64,000 nt of DNA, taken from Lysobacter_I brunescens. Lineage in GTDB: Bacteria; Pseudomonadota; Gammaproteobacteria; Xanthomonadales; Xanthomonadaceae. The position numbers and the translations under genes were made by a program. The notes beneath the pieces are model-generated. The model searched no databases. It worked only from the letters and a program-made list of their open reading frames with translations, and was not told the origin of the DNA. The stretch spans positions 558,001 to 622,000 of the forward strand of contig NZ_JBHTIF010000001.1 of assembly GCF_042677005.1 (NCBI RefSeq), written 5' to 3'. Below, in pieces: positions 41,760-50,029 of the stretch (position 1 is its first letter; each line of letters starts with the position of its first letter).

Positions 41760-42470
41760 TCAGGGCGCGGACCGCGCCAGCCACCAGCCGGTGATCGCGT
41801 GCCGCGGACGCGCGGCCCAGGGCGACACCAGGGTCACATGGTGGGTCTGCGGCACGCGGAACAGGCTCAGCGAATTCCAGCGCGGCAGGAAGGTCTCGGT
41901 GACGGCGCCGGTGGCATCGTCGATGAACTGCAGTTGCCCGCCCCAGTCCGGCCGCCACTCGCGGCTGAGGTTGATCACGAAGGCATAGCGCCGGCCCTCG
42001 TTGACGTCGAGGTCCTGGTGCGGCATCAGGAACTGTCCCGGACGGTAACGCGTGCACTGTGCGCTGGCGTGGGTGATTGTCGGGTCGCTGCCGAGGTAGC
42101 GTGCGAATTCGAGGAACATCGGCGTGTTGAGGAAGCGCAGCACGTGATGCGCGAGGAGGTCCGGATCCCAGCCCTCCTTCGCCGCGCGGATCAGCATGTA
42201 GCTGTCGTACGAGAACTGGTACTGATCGGCCGCCAGCGCATAGCCGCGCTTCAGCAGCGTTTCGAACGCGACATCGTCCGGATACGCGCCGCGCGGCGTG
42301 GTCCGCGACTCGCCGCTGCTGCGCTCGGCCAACTGCCACGGGGTGCGCGTCGACAGCTCGTCGGCCAGCGCTTCGGCGGCATCGGCCTGCAGGAAATCCG
42401 GAATCTGCACCCGCGACCGCAGGGCGAGCGCCTGTCGCCAGCGGTCGATGTCGATGTCGTCGTTGATCAT
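41760..42470 (-). CDS. 2-oxoglutarate/Fe(II)-dependent oxygenase
   Basis: This 236 aa enzyme has the double-stranded beta-helix iron site: H151 and D153 in MPHQDLD, a distal histidine in VPQTHHVTLVSPW (H211), and an arginine in RPRHAITGWW for the 2-oxoglutarate carboxylate. NLSREWRPDWGGQLQF is typical of the prolyl-4-hydroxylase-like group. It probably hydroxylates a protein or small molecule; the substrate is unknown. It is cytoplasmic. Confidence 0.9.
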   Translation of the reverse strand: MINDDIDIDRWRQALALRSRVQIPDFLQADAAEALADELSTRTPWQLAERSSGESRTTPRGAYPDDVAFETLLKRGYALAADQYQFSYDSYMLIRAAKEGWDPDLLAHHVLRFLNTPMFLEFARYLGSDPTITHASAQCTRYRPGQFLMPHQDLDVNEGRRYAFVINLSREWRPDWGGQLQFIDDATGAVTETFLPRWNSLSLFRVPQTHHVTLVSPWAARPRHAITGWWLARSAP

Positions 42471-42500
42471 GCCCGGGCGTCGGATCGAGGTCCGCGCATC

Positions 42501-43397
42501 CTACCGCGCCCACAACGGCAGGGTCAGCAGCGACAGCAGCAGGCCGTAACCGACCATCGCTGCGGCCAGGCGCGGCGCGAGGTCGTGCGAGATCGCCAGC
42601 GCGCCGGCGGTGACCATCGACGGCATCGCCGACTCCAGCACCGTGGCGCGGGCCATGTCGCCCCCCATGCCCATCGCCCGCACCAGCAGCCAGGCCAGCG
42701 CCGGCATCGCCAGCAGTTTCAGCAGCAGGCCGGTGGCCAGCGGCTTGAGCTCGTCGCGCGGCAGCGCCAGCTTCACCGACAGGCCGATGGTCAGCATCGC
42801 CAGCGGCAGCAAAGCGTCAGACAGGCGCTGCAGCCCGCCCGCAATCCACGCAGGCGGCTCGGCCGGCATCACCGTGAAGCCGGCGATCAGCGCCCAGAAC
42901 GGCGGGAAGGTGGCGACGCGACGCAGGATGTCGCCGACGGTCGGCGTGCGATCGCCGCCGTAGCGCGCCAGCACCCAGAGGCCGAAGGTCGAGAGGATGA
43001 GGAAGGCGCCGAACTGGTCGTAGATCACCGCGTAGGGCAGCGCGTGTTCGCCGATCAGCGCCTTCGTCAGCGGATAGCCGAGGAAGCTGGTGTTGCCCAG
43101 TGCCACCGTCAGCAGCAGCACCGCGCGCTCATCGTCGCGGAAGCGCAGCAGACGTGCAGCCAGCGTCACCAGCAGCACGGCGGCGAGCAGCAGCACCCAC
43201 GGCACCAGCGCCACGCCGAACAGCGCGGGCTCCAGGTGCAGGCGCGGCGCGTGGCGCAGCACCGCCGCCGGCAGGCAGACGTAGAGCACCACGAGGTTCA
43301 GCGTCTGCGCCGCGTTGTCGGGCAGCACGCGCAGGCGCTGGAAGGCGTAGCCCAGCGCGAGCATCAGCAGGATCAGGGCGAAGGCGTCGTGGGCCAT
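42501..43397 (-). CDS. AEC family transporter
   Basis: This 298 aa polytopic inner-membrane protein has about ten hydrophobic helices and the auxin-efflux-carrier/malate permease pattern (LNLVVLYVCLPAAVL near the start, LGNTSFLGYPLTKALIG in the middle, PLAMLTIGLSVKL later). Bacterial members transport dicarboxylates or unknown anions. The neighbouring genes do not indicate the substrate. Confidence 0.9.
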   Translation of the reverse strand: MAHDAFALILLMLALGYAFQRLRVLPDNAAQTLNLVVLYVCLPAAVLRHAPRLHLEPALFGVALVPWVLLLAAVLLVTLAARLLRFRDDERAVLLLTVALGNTSFLGYPLTKALIGEHALPYAVIYDQFGAFLILSTFGLWVLARYGGDRTPTVGDILRRVATFPPFWALIAGFTVMPAEPPAWIAGGLQRLSDALLPLAMLTIGLSVKLALPRDELKPLATGLLLKLLAMPALAWLLVRAMGMGGDMARATVLESAMPSMVTAGALAISHDLAPRLAAAMVGYGLLLSLLTLPLWAR

Positions 43398-43424
43398 GTC
43401 GACGATGCGAACGTGCGGGACGCG

Positions 43425-44549
43425 TCAGGGCGACCCGCGCCGCCAGCCAGCCGGCGGCGCGGGCGGAAAGCCGGCTTCGACCACCAACTGGCGCATCACC
43501 ATGCGCTCGGTCGTGTGCATGCCGCCACGGATCAGCTGCGCGAAGCGTCGCGAGAAGGCGCGCGGATTGCGCGCATACGCCTGCTGCATGCAAGCCATCA
43601 GCCAGTCGCCCTCGCGTCGCAATGCCTCGGCGTCCTTCTTTTCGGCATCGGTGCCGGGACCGCGCAGGAAGATGCTACCGCCGATCGCTTCGGCGATCAG
43701 TACGTCGCTCCGGCGCAGCAGCACCTCGGCGACCTGGCGGCATGTCTGGCGGCGTGCCGCAGAGAGGTCTGCTGCGCGGCAGGGCGCGGAGATCCGCTGG
43801 AACGGCGGCAATCCCAGCGAGGCCCAGAACACCAGCGCCATCGCTGCCGCCTGCTCGTCCTGCGTCATGCCCGGCGAGGCGGCGCCCATGCGCGCCAGAG
43901 CCTGCGAGGAGATACGCGGCAAGGTGTCGATGATCAACCGCAGCACATCGTCGTAATGGCTGTCGTAGACGGACGCGGACGATGCGGCCTCGAACAGCGC
44001 AGTCTCGGGCAGGCTCCCGTGCAGCACCGGCGCCAGGTTCTGCGGTTCGAGCGCGCGCCAGCGCGCGAGCAGCGCCTCCCTGCGCGCGAGATCGTCCCGC
44101 TCGACGTAGATCGCGAACACCAGCACCGTCACCTCATCGGGCGCGCGCCGCTGCGCTTCGTCGATCCACTCGCGCACCTTGGGATCCATCCGTTTCGGCC
44201 GCGCGGCGGGAGCGCCGGCGCCCCGCGGCCCTGCGCCGAGCAATGCGCCATCGCGCAGCAGCGCTGCCAGGGCCAGCGCCTGCGCGTCTCCGAGGCGGGC
44301 GACATCGTCGGCCAGCGCGAGCATGTCCGGATGCGGTGCCGCGACCGGAGGTGCCGTGTTCGGCCCCGGCCTGGCCGCAGGCGATGCGGCAGCGACGGCA
44401 TCTGGAGCAGGATCGGCCTCCGACCGTGATGGCGCCTCCGATGCCGCGCCGCCCGCCATCGTCTTCTCCGCCGCCGCACGCTCCGGCTGGCAACCGACCA
44501 GCAGCAAGGCGACCAGCATCGGCAACACGTGCCACCGCGAGCGGATCAT
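43425..44549 (-). CDS. Lipoprotein of unknown function, paralogue 2 of a tandem pair
   Basis: This 374 aa protein has a lipobox (LLLVGC) and a long Ala/Pro-rich linker, followed by a helical domain. It shares with the upstream gene the length and the segments GDAQALALAALLRD, LEPQNLAPVLHG, LFEAASSASVYDSHYDD and FQRISAPCRAADL with a second Cys ten residues on, which probably form a disulfide. The family is not recognised. The start at 44549 is the ATG that begins the lipoprotein signal. It begins 44 bp after the paralogue, so the two are an operon. Confidence 0.75.
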   Translation of the reverse strand: MIRSRWHVLPMLVALLLVGCQPERAAAEKTMAGGAASEAPSRSEADPAPDAVAAASPAARPGPNTAPPVAAPHPDMLALADDVARLGDAQALALAALLRDGALLGAGPRGAGAPAARPKRMDPKVREWIDEAQRRAPDEVTVLVFAIYVERDDLARREALLARWRALEPQNLAPVLHGSLPETALFEAASSASVYDSHYDDVLRLIIDTLPRISSQALARMGAASPGMTQDEQAAAMALVFWASLGLPPFQRISAPCRAADLSAARRQTCRQVAEVLLRRSDVLIAEAIGGSIFLRGPGTDAEKKDAEALRREGDWLMACMQQAYARNPRAFSRRFAQLIRGGMHTTERMVMRQLVVEAGFPPAPPAGWRRGSP

Positions 44550-44593
44550 GATCGGCGCGCTCCTGCGGAGCATGCCGGTACGAACGAACCCGA

Positions 44594-45718
44594 TCATCGC
44601 GTGGCCACCGGAAACGCGGGATCCTGCGCCTTGCGCCAGCCCGGCGGCGGGGCCGTCGGCACGCCTGACGCCTGCAGCAGCTTGCGCATCAGCTCACGCT
44701 CGCCGATCTGCGGAAATGCGCGCAATTCGTCGACGAAACGTGCCATGTACGCACGCAGATCGCGCTGCGACAACTCGCCGCTGCGGTAGACCAGCCAATC
44801 GCTCTCGCGATCCATGGCGTCCGCAGCGGCGCGATCGCTCGCCGAGGACGTCGGCAGGCGCCGGAGCATCGCAGTGCCGATCCGCTCGGCGATCATGCTG
44901 CCGCCGTGCTGCATCAACGTCCGCGCGATGCGGTCGCATTGCCGCAGGCGCACCTCGTCGATGCCTTCGGCGCGGCAGGGCGTCGAGACCCTCTGGAACG
45001 CCGGCATGACCGATGCCGCATGAAAGCCGATGACCATCACCGCATCGTGTCCTTCGGGACCTATGTCCTTCGCAGCGCTGCGCAGGCGGGACAGGGCCGG
45101 CGACGAGGTACGCGACAGGATGTCGATGCCGGCGCGCATCGCATCGTCGTAATGATCGTCGAAGACGTCCGCTGCCGCCGCTGCCTCGAACAATGCTGAT
45201 TCGGGTTGATCGGCGTGAAGGATCGGCGCGAGGTTGTCCGGCTCCAGCCTGCGCCAGCGCGCGATGAGCGCAGCGCGCCTGGCCTGGTCGCGCTCGATCA
45301 TGCCCATCGACAGCACCAGCGCGGTCACGTCCTCCGGCGCCATGCGTTCGGCTTCGTCGAGCCATTGCCGGATCTTCGCGTCCGCTTCGCCGGCCTGGTC
45401 GGGGCCGGATTGCGGCGTCTCGCGCCAGAGGCCGATGCCGCGCAGCGTCGCCGCCAGTGCCAGCGCGCGCGCATCGCCCTGCGCCGCCACATCATCGGCC
45501 AGGGCCAGCATGTCGTCCCGATGGGCGCGATTGCGCGCCTCTTCGATGAGCGGCGAGAGCATCGGAGCGAGGGATGCGGCTTCGTCACTGGCGACCGCTC
45601 GGGCGTCGGACGCCGTCTCGACAGGCGCCGCATCGACCAGCGGTGGAGCGGTCGGCGATTGGCAAGCGGCGATGCCGCAGACCGTGGCCAGGACAGGAAC
45701 GATTGCTCGGCGAATCAT
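44594..45718 (-). CDS. Lipoprotein of unknown function, paralogue 1 of a tandem pair
   Basis: This 374 aa protein has a lipobox (GIAACQ) and the same organisation as the gene downstream: an acidic linker, then RGIGLWRET, LIARWRRLEPDNLAPILHA, LFEAAAAADVFDDHYDD, and FQRVSTPCRAEGIDEVRLRQC with the conserved cysteine pair. Both are the same length, so they arose by tandem duplication and then diverged to perhaps half identity. The helical, repeat-like character suggests protein binding at the periplasmic side of a membrane. The function is unknown. Confidence 0.75.
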   Translation of the reverse strand: MIRRAIVPVLATVCGIAACQSPTAPPLVDAAPVETASDARAVASDEAASLAPMLSPLIEEARNRAHRDDMLALADDVAAQGDARALALAATLRGIGLWRETPQSGPDQAGEADAKIRQWLDEAERMAPEDVTALVLSMGMIERDQARRAALIARWRRLEPDNLAPILHADQPESALFEAAAAADVFDDHYDDAMRAGIDILSRTSSPALSRLRSAAKDIGPEGHDAVMVIGFHAASVMPAFQRVSTPCRAEGIDEVRLRQCDRIARTLMQHGGSMIAERIGTAMLRRLPTSSASDRAAADAMDRESDWLVYRSGELSQRDLRAYMARFVDELRAFPQIGERELMRKLLQASGVPTAPPPGWRKAQDPAFPVATR

Positions 45719-45923
45719 GCGCACACCTTCACGGACGACGGGCGCACCGGGCGACCCGACAGTGCCACCATTCGACCTGCATCCGGATGCGGCGTCAAAC
45801 CCCGGAAAGAACGCGGCGAAGGCCAGGTGCATCACACGTATGCAGGCAGGCACCGGGAATGCACCACGACACCTGCGCTAGCATCGACATGCCCCGCTCC
45901 GGGGCCGACGCATAGGACATGCC

Positions 45924-46130
45924 ATGAAGACACGACGCCTGCTCGCTCATCCATTTCTTCTCGCCATCGCACTGACCCTGGGCAGCACGGGCTACGCGAA
46001 CGCAGCGTGCTCGCCTGCAACCTACGCCTACTGCTGGCAGCAGTACGAAAGTTGCATCATCAACGGCGGCGACGACGAATACTGCACCGCAGAATACTTC
46101 GATTGCCTCACGCGCCGGGGCTGCGGCTGA
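45924..46130 (+). CDS. Secreted six-cysteine mini-protein
   Basis: This 68 aa precursor has a signal peptide (1-27, ending YANA) and a mature part of about 41 residues with six cysteines at C29, C37, C44, C54, C61 and C67 (spacing 7, 6, 9, 6, 5). The mature chain contains two similar halves, YCWQQYESC and YCTAEYFDC, each Y-C-x3-Y-x2-C, joined by an acidic loop (INGGDDE). That pattern suggests a disulfide-linked helical hairpin with three disulfides. It is acidic and Tyr-rich. I do not recognise the family; a secreted peptide with binding, inhibitory or toxic function is possible. Confidence 0.75.
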   Translation: MKTRRLLAHPFLLAIALTLGSTGYANAACSPATYAYCWQQYESCIINGGDDEYCTAEYFDCLTRRGCG

Positions 46131-46150
46131 GCCACGACGCGATGTCGCGC

Positions 46151-46180
46151 GGGATGCCCCTCCAGGCCGGAGGGCATCCC
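46151..46180. terminator. Terminator between convergent genes
   Basis: GGGATGCCC and its complement, extended by TCC/GGA after one bulged C, form a 12-bp stem with a 5-nt loop. It lies between the mini-protein gene and the gamma-glutamyltransferase gene. Confidence 0.75.
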
Positions 46181-46182
46181 GC

Positions 46183-47922
46183 TCAATACCCCGCCGCCAT
46201 GCCGTCCTTGCGCGACTCGCTGGCACCGACGTAGCCGCCGTCGGGGTTGACCATGATCGCCTGGTAGCCGCCGTACGGGCCGTCGGCGAAGCGGACCGAG
46301 TGACCCTTGCGCATCAGCGCGCGGATGGCCTCGATCGAATAGCCGGTCTCGAGATCCACTTCGCCGCCATCGGTCATCGCGGTGTTCTGCCCGGCGGGTT
46401 CGGTGCTGCCGTCGTGCTGGATGCGCGGCGCATCGCCGGCTTCCTGCAGGTTCATGCCGAAGTCGATCATGTTCAGCAGGATCTGCACGTGGCCCTGCGG
46501 CTGCATCGCGCCGCCCATCACGCCGTAGCTCAGCCACGGCTTGCCGTCCTTCGTCACGAACGCGGGAATGATGGTGTGGAACGGGCGCTTGCCCGGCGCG
46601 AAGCTGTTGGCGTGCCCGCGCTTGAGCACGAACTGCTCGCCGCGATCCTGGAAGATGAAGCCCAGTCCGGGCGGCGTCATGCCGCTGCCCATGCCGCGAT
46701 AGTTCGACTGGATCAGCGAGACCATCATGCCGTCCTTGTCGGCGGTGGTCAGGTAGATGGTGTCGCCCTCGTTGAGCTCGGGGATGATGCCCGGCTCGGC
46801 GGCCTTCATCGCGCGATCCATCGAGATCAGCTTGCCGCGTTCGCGCGCGTATTCCTTGGAAATCAGGCGCGCGGTCGGCGTCCTGTAGAAGTCGGGATCG
46901 GCATACGAGGCCGCACGATCGGCGAAGGCGAGCTTCTTCGCCTCGACGAACAGGTGGATATGCTCGGGGCTGCCGAAACCGTAGGACTTGAGGTCGTACG
47001 GTTCGAGCAGGTTGAGGATCTGCAGCGCGGCGATGCCCTGCCCGTTCGGCGGCAGTTCCCACACGTCGTAGCCGCGATAGTTGGTGCTCACCGGGTCGAT
47101 CCACTCGCCGCGGTGCGCAGCCATGTCCTCGAAGCGCAGGAAACCGTCGTTCGCCTTGAAATAGGTGTCGATGGTGCGCGCGATCTCGCCCTTGTAGAAC
47201 GCATCGCGCCCGCCCTCGGCGATCTTCTGCAGTGTGTTCGCCAGATGCGGGTTGCGCCAGGTCTCGCCACGTCGCGGCGCGCGACCGTCGATGGTGAACT
47301 GCTCCTTGAAGCCGGGCCACTTCGACAGCACCGGCACGCTGCGTCCCCAGTAGTAGGCGATGACCTCGTGCACCGGATGGCCGTTGCGCGCGTAGGCGAT
47401 CGTCGGCGCGAGGTTCTGCGCCATCGTGCGCCGGCCGAACTTCGCGTGCAGCGCGAACCAGGCGTCGACGGTGCCCGGCACGGTCACCGGCAGCGGGCCG
47501 TGCGGCGGGATGTCCTTGAGGCCGCGACGCTCGAATTCCTCCAGGGTGAGCGCCTTCGGCGAACGCCCGGAACCGTTGTAACCGTGCAGCTTCTTTGTCT
47601 TCGGATCCCAGACGATCGCGAACAGGTCGCCGCCGATGCCGTTGCCGGTCGGCTCCATCAGGCCGAGCGCGGCATTCGCGGCGATCGCGGCGTCCATCGC
47701 GCTGCCGCCGTCGCGCATGGTCTGCAGGGCGATCTGGGTCGCCAGCGGATGCGAGGTCGCGGCCATCGCCTGCGGTGCGTAGACCTCGCTGCGCGTGGCG
47801 AAGGGCTTGCCGGTGACGCGGTCGGCGGCGACGGCGCCCATCGCACAGGTCAGCGAAGCGGCCAGCAGGGCGACACGCGCCACGGCGCGGACGGAGGACG
47901 ATCGGTTCGGACGGACGGACAT
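46183..47922 (-). CDS. Gamma-glutamyltransferase family protein
   Basis: This 579 aa periplasmic Ntn-hydrolase has a signal peptide (about 1-33, AVA) and the family segments ATSHPLATQIALQTMRDGGS, MEPTGNGIGGDLFAIVWD and, at the autocleavage site, NEGDTIYLTTADKDGMM, where a Thr becomes the nucleophile of the small subunit. SNYRGMGSGMTPPGLGF and GGAMQPQGHVQILLNMID are also typical. It cleaves or transfers gamma-glutamyl groups, for example from glutathione; a cephalosporin-acylase-like activity cannot be excluded. The start at 47922 follows GGAG and begins the signal peptide. Confidence 0.93.
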   Translation of the reverse strand: MSVRPNRSSSVRAVARVALLAASLTCAMGAVAADRVTGKPFATRSEVYAPQAMAATSHPLATQIALQTMRDGGSAMDAAIAANAALGLMEPTGNGIGGDLFAIVWDPKTKKLHGYNGSGRSPKALTLEEFERRGLKDIPPHGPLPVTVPGTVDAWFALHAKFGRRTMAQNLAPTIAYARNGHPVHEVIAYYWGRSVPVLSKWPGFKEQFTIDGRAPRRGETWRNPHLANTLQKIAEGGRDAFYKGEIARTIDTYFKANDGFLRFEDMAAHRGEWIDPVSTNYRGYDVWELPPNGQGIAALQILNLLEPYDLKSYGFGSPEHIHLFVEAKKLAFADRAASYADPDFYRTPTARLISKEYARERGKLISMDRAMKAAEPGIIPELNEGDTIYLTTADKDGMMVSLIQSNYRGMGSGMTPPGLGFIFQDRGEQFVLKRGHANSFAPGKRPFHTIIPAFVTKDGKPWLSYGVMGGAMQPQGHVQILLNMIDFGMNLQEAGDAPRIQHDGSTEPAGQNTAMTDGGEVDLETGYSIEAIRALMRKGHSVRFADGPYGGYQAIMVNPDGGYVGASESRKDGMAAGY

Positions 47923-48025
47923 CGGCACGCTCCGGAAGACAAGGCACACAGGGTAGCGCCCCCGCACCGGACGGAAAGGACGCGGATTGGCGTCTTGCGC
48001 CGGCGGGACGCGATCCGCGACGGGC

Positions 48026-49900
48026 TCAGCGCCCCGCGCCGAACGCCGCGATCAGCGCCTCGTTGTCGATCGCCGGGGAATACAGCCAGCCCTGCACGCC
48101 CTGCACGCCGCAGTCGCGCAGGCAGTCGGCCTGCGACTGCGTCTCCACGCCCTCGGCCACCACATCGATGCCCAGGCTGTTCGCGAGCTGCGACACGGCG
48201 CGGACGATGGCCAGGTCGGCATGGTCCTGCGGCAGCCCCGCGACGAAACCGCGATCGATCTTCAGCGTGTCGATCGGCAGCCGCTTGAGATAGCTGAGCG
48301 AGCAGTAGCCGCTGCCGAAATCGTCGAGGGCCACGCGCACGCCCAGTGCGCGGATCCGTGCGAGCGTCCTGGCGGCGGCGTCCTGCTCGCGCAGCAGCAT
48401 CGTCTCGGTCAGCTCCAGGCACAGCCGCTCCGGTGGCAGGTGCGATTCGGCCAGCGCCATCTGCACGTCGTTGATCAGGCCGGCCTGCTCGAACTGGCGG
48501 GCGGAAACGTTGACGCGCAGCAGCGGCGCGACGCCGTCGCGTGCGGGCCAGCGCATCGCCGCGCAGCAGGCTTCGAGCAGGACCCAGCGACCGAGGCGCA
48601 CGATCAGGCCGGAGGTCTCGGCGATTTCGATGAACTCGCTTGCGGGAATGATCCGGCCGGTCTCGTCGCGCCAGCGCAGCAGGGCCTCGGCGGACCGCCA
48701 GGTCCCGTCGCGCAGGTCGATCTCGGGCATGTAGTGCAGGAGCAGGTGGCCGTTGGCGAACGCCTCGCGCAGCGCCTGCTCGGTGCGCAGCCGTTCGAGC
48801 AGGCCGCGATGGCGGTCGGCGTCGAACACCTCGCAGCGATTGAAGCCGGTGTCCCGTGCGCGATGGCAGGCGTTCTCGGCGTTGCGCAGCAGCGCGTCCG
48901 CCGAAGGCGCCACCAGGTCGCGCGAGAACGCGATGCCCGCCGACACCACCACCGGATGCGCGGCATCGCCGAGCGGCTCGAAACCGGCCTGCAGCAGGTC
49001 GATGCAGCGTTCGGCCAGGGCGAGCGCCTCCACTTCCTGCAGCTGGCGATGCGGGATCACCGCGAACGCATCCTCGCGCACCCGCGCCAGGGTCGCTGTA
49101 TGGCCCAGCGCGTCGCGGAGGCGTTCGGCGGCATCGGCGACCAGCCGCTGGCGATCCGCGTCGTCGCCCGCCACTTCGGGCGGGATCTCCAGCTGCAGGT
49201 GAACCACCACCAGGCCGTTGTCCTGCTCGTGCATCGGCCGCAGCGCGATGTGCGCGACTTCCAGCAGGTGGTCGCGATTGGGCAGGTTGGTCTCGGGATC
49301 GTGGCGTTCGATGTAGCGCAGGCGGCTTTCGACCTCGCGCCGGCGGCTGATCTCGTAGGCGGCGGCGATGTAGTCGCCGATGCTGCCGGCGAAGGCCTGG
49401 TCTTCGGGCGTCCACATCCGGGCACAGCCGACATGTTCGTGGCAGACCACACCGAGCAGTTCGCCCTGGCTGCGGATCGGCGCATCGAGCAGCGACTGCA
49501 CCTGGTGGCGTTCGAAATACGCCTGGAAACCGTCGTCTGCGGCGGGACTGTCACCGACATGCACGTCGGCGACGTCGATCACGCGCACGTCGTCGAGCTG
49601 GTCGGCGTATGCCCCGACGAGGGGGAGCTCCTCCTCGAACCCGGGCGGGTTGTGGCGGCGCAGGCTGCGTTCGTAGGCATGGATGCAGCGCATCCGGCCG
49701 GCGGGATGGTCGCAGCGCCAGACGTTGACGCGCTCGATCTCCAGGGTATCGGCGGCGATTTCGCAGATCAGCGCGATCGCGCTCTCGAGGGTGCAGTCCT
49801 CGCTCCAGACCCGTCGCCCCATGGCGACCAGCGCGTGGTTGTGCCGGCGCGCCAGCGCGCCGCGATCCAGCTGCTTCGGGCTCCCCGCACCTGCCGCCAT
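48026..49900 (-). CDS. GAF-GGDEF-EAL protein, probable c-di-GMP phosphodiesterase
   Basis: This 624 aa cytoplasmic protein has a GAF sensor domain (about 25-190), a degenerate GGDEF domain (about 205-360; the signature position reads VREDAFAVI, so cyclase activity is lost) and an EAL domain (about 375-620). Catalytic EAL residues are kept: SAEALLRW, ELTETM, DDFGSGYCSLSYLK, KIDRGFV and EGVE. It should hydrolyse c-di-GMP under control of the GAF ligand, perhaps with GTP binding at the degenerate GGDEF as an allosteric input. No transmembrane helix is present. It stands alone. Confidence 0.93.
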   Translation of the reverse strand: MAAGAGSPKQLDRGALARRHNHALVAMGRRVWSEDCTLESAIALICEIAADTLEIERVNVWRCDHPAGRMRCIHAYERSLRRHNPPGFEEELPLVGAYADQLDDVRVIDVADVHVGDSPAADDGFQAYFERHQVQSLLDAPIRSQGELLGVVCHEHVGCARMWTPEDQAFAGSIGDYIAAAYEISRRREVESRLRYIERHDPETNLPNRDHLLEVAHIALRPMHEQDNGLVVVHLQLEIPPEVAGDDADRQRLVADAAERLRDALGHTATLARVREDAFAVIPHRQLQEVEALALAERCIDLLQAGFEPLGDAAHPVVVSAGIAFSRDLVAPSADALLRNAENACHRARDTGFNRCEVFDADRHRGLLERLRTEQALREAFANGHLLLHYMPEIDLRDGTWRSAEALLRWRDETGRIIPASEFIEIAETSGLIVRLGRWVLLEACCAAMRWPARDGVAPLLRVNVSARQFEQAGLINDVQMALAESHLPPERLCLELTETMLLREQDAAARTLARIRALGVRVALDDFGSGYCSLSYLKRLPIDTLKIDRGFVAGLPQDHADLAIVRAVSQLANSLGIDVVAEGVETQSQADCLRDCGVQGVQGWLYSPAIDNEALIAAFGAGR

Positions 49901-49999
49901 GGTCGCGTCCTCGGTCGCACGTCACGGCCGCACGGCGCAGCCATAGGCGTGAATGATCGGACAGCTTAACGCGGAAACCGGCGTCGATCGGACAGCCCA

Positions 50000-50019
50000 C
50001 CGTCGCCCGGAGGCGACGG
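50000..50019. terminator. Terminator after the GEVED/DUF11 gene
   Basis: A perfect 8-bp stem (CCGTCGCC/GGCGACGG) with a CGGA loop lies 10 bp beyond the stop of the 50030-52639 gene. Confidence 0.65.
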
Positions 50020-50029
50020 CGGGCACGAC

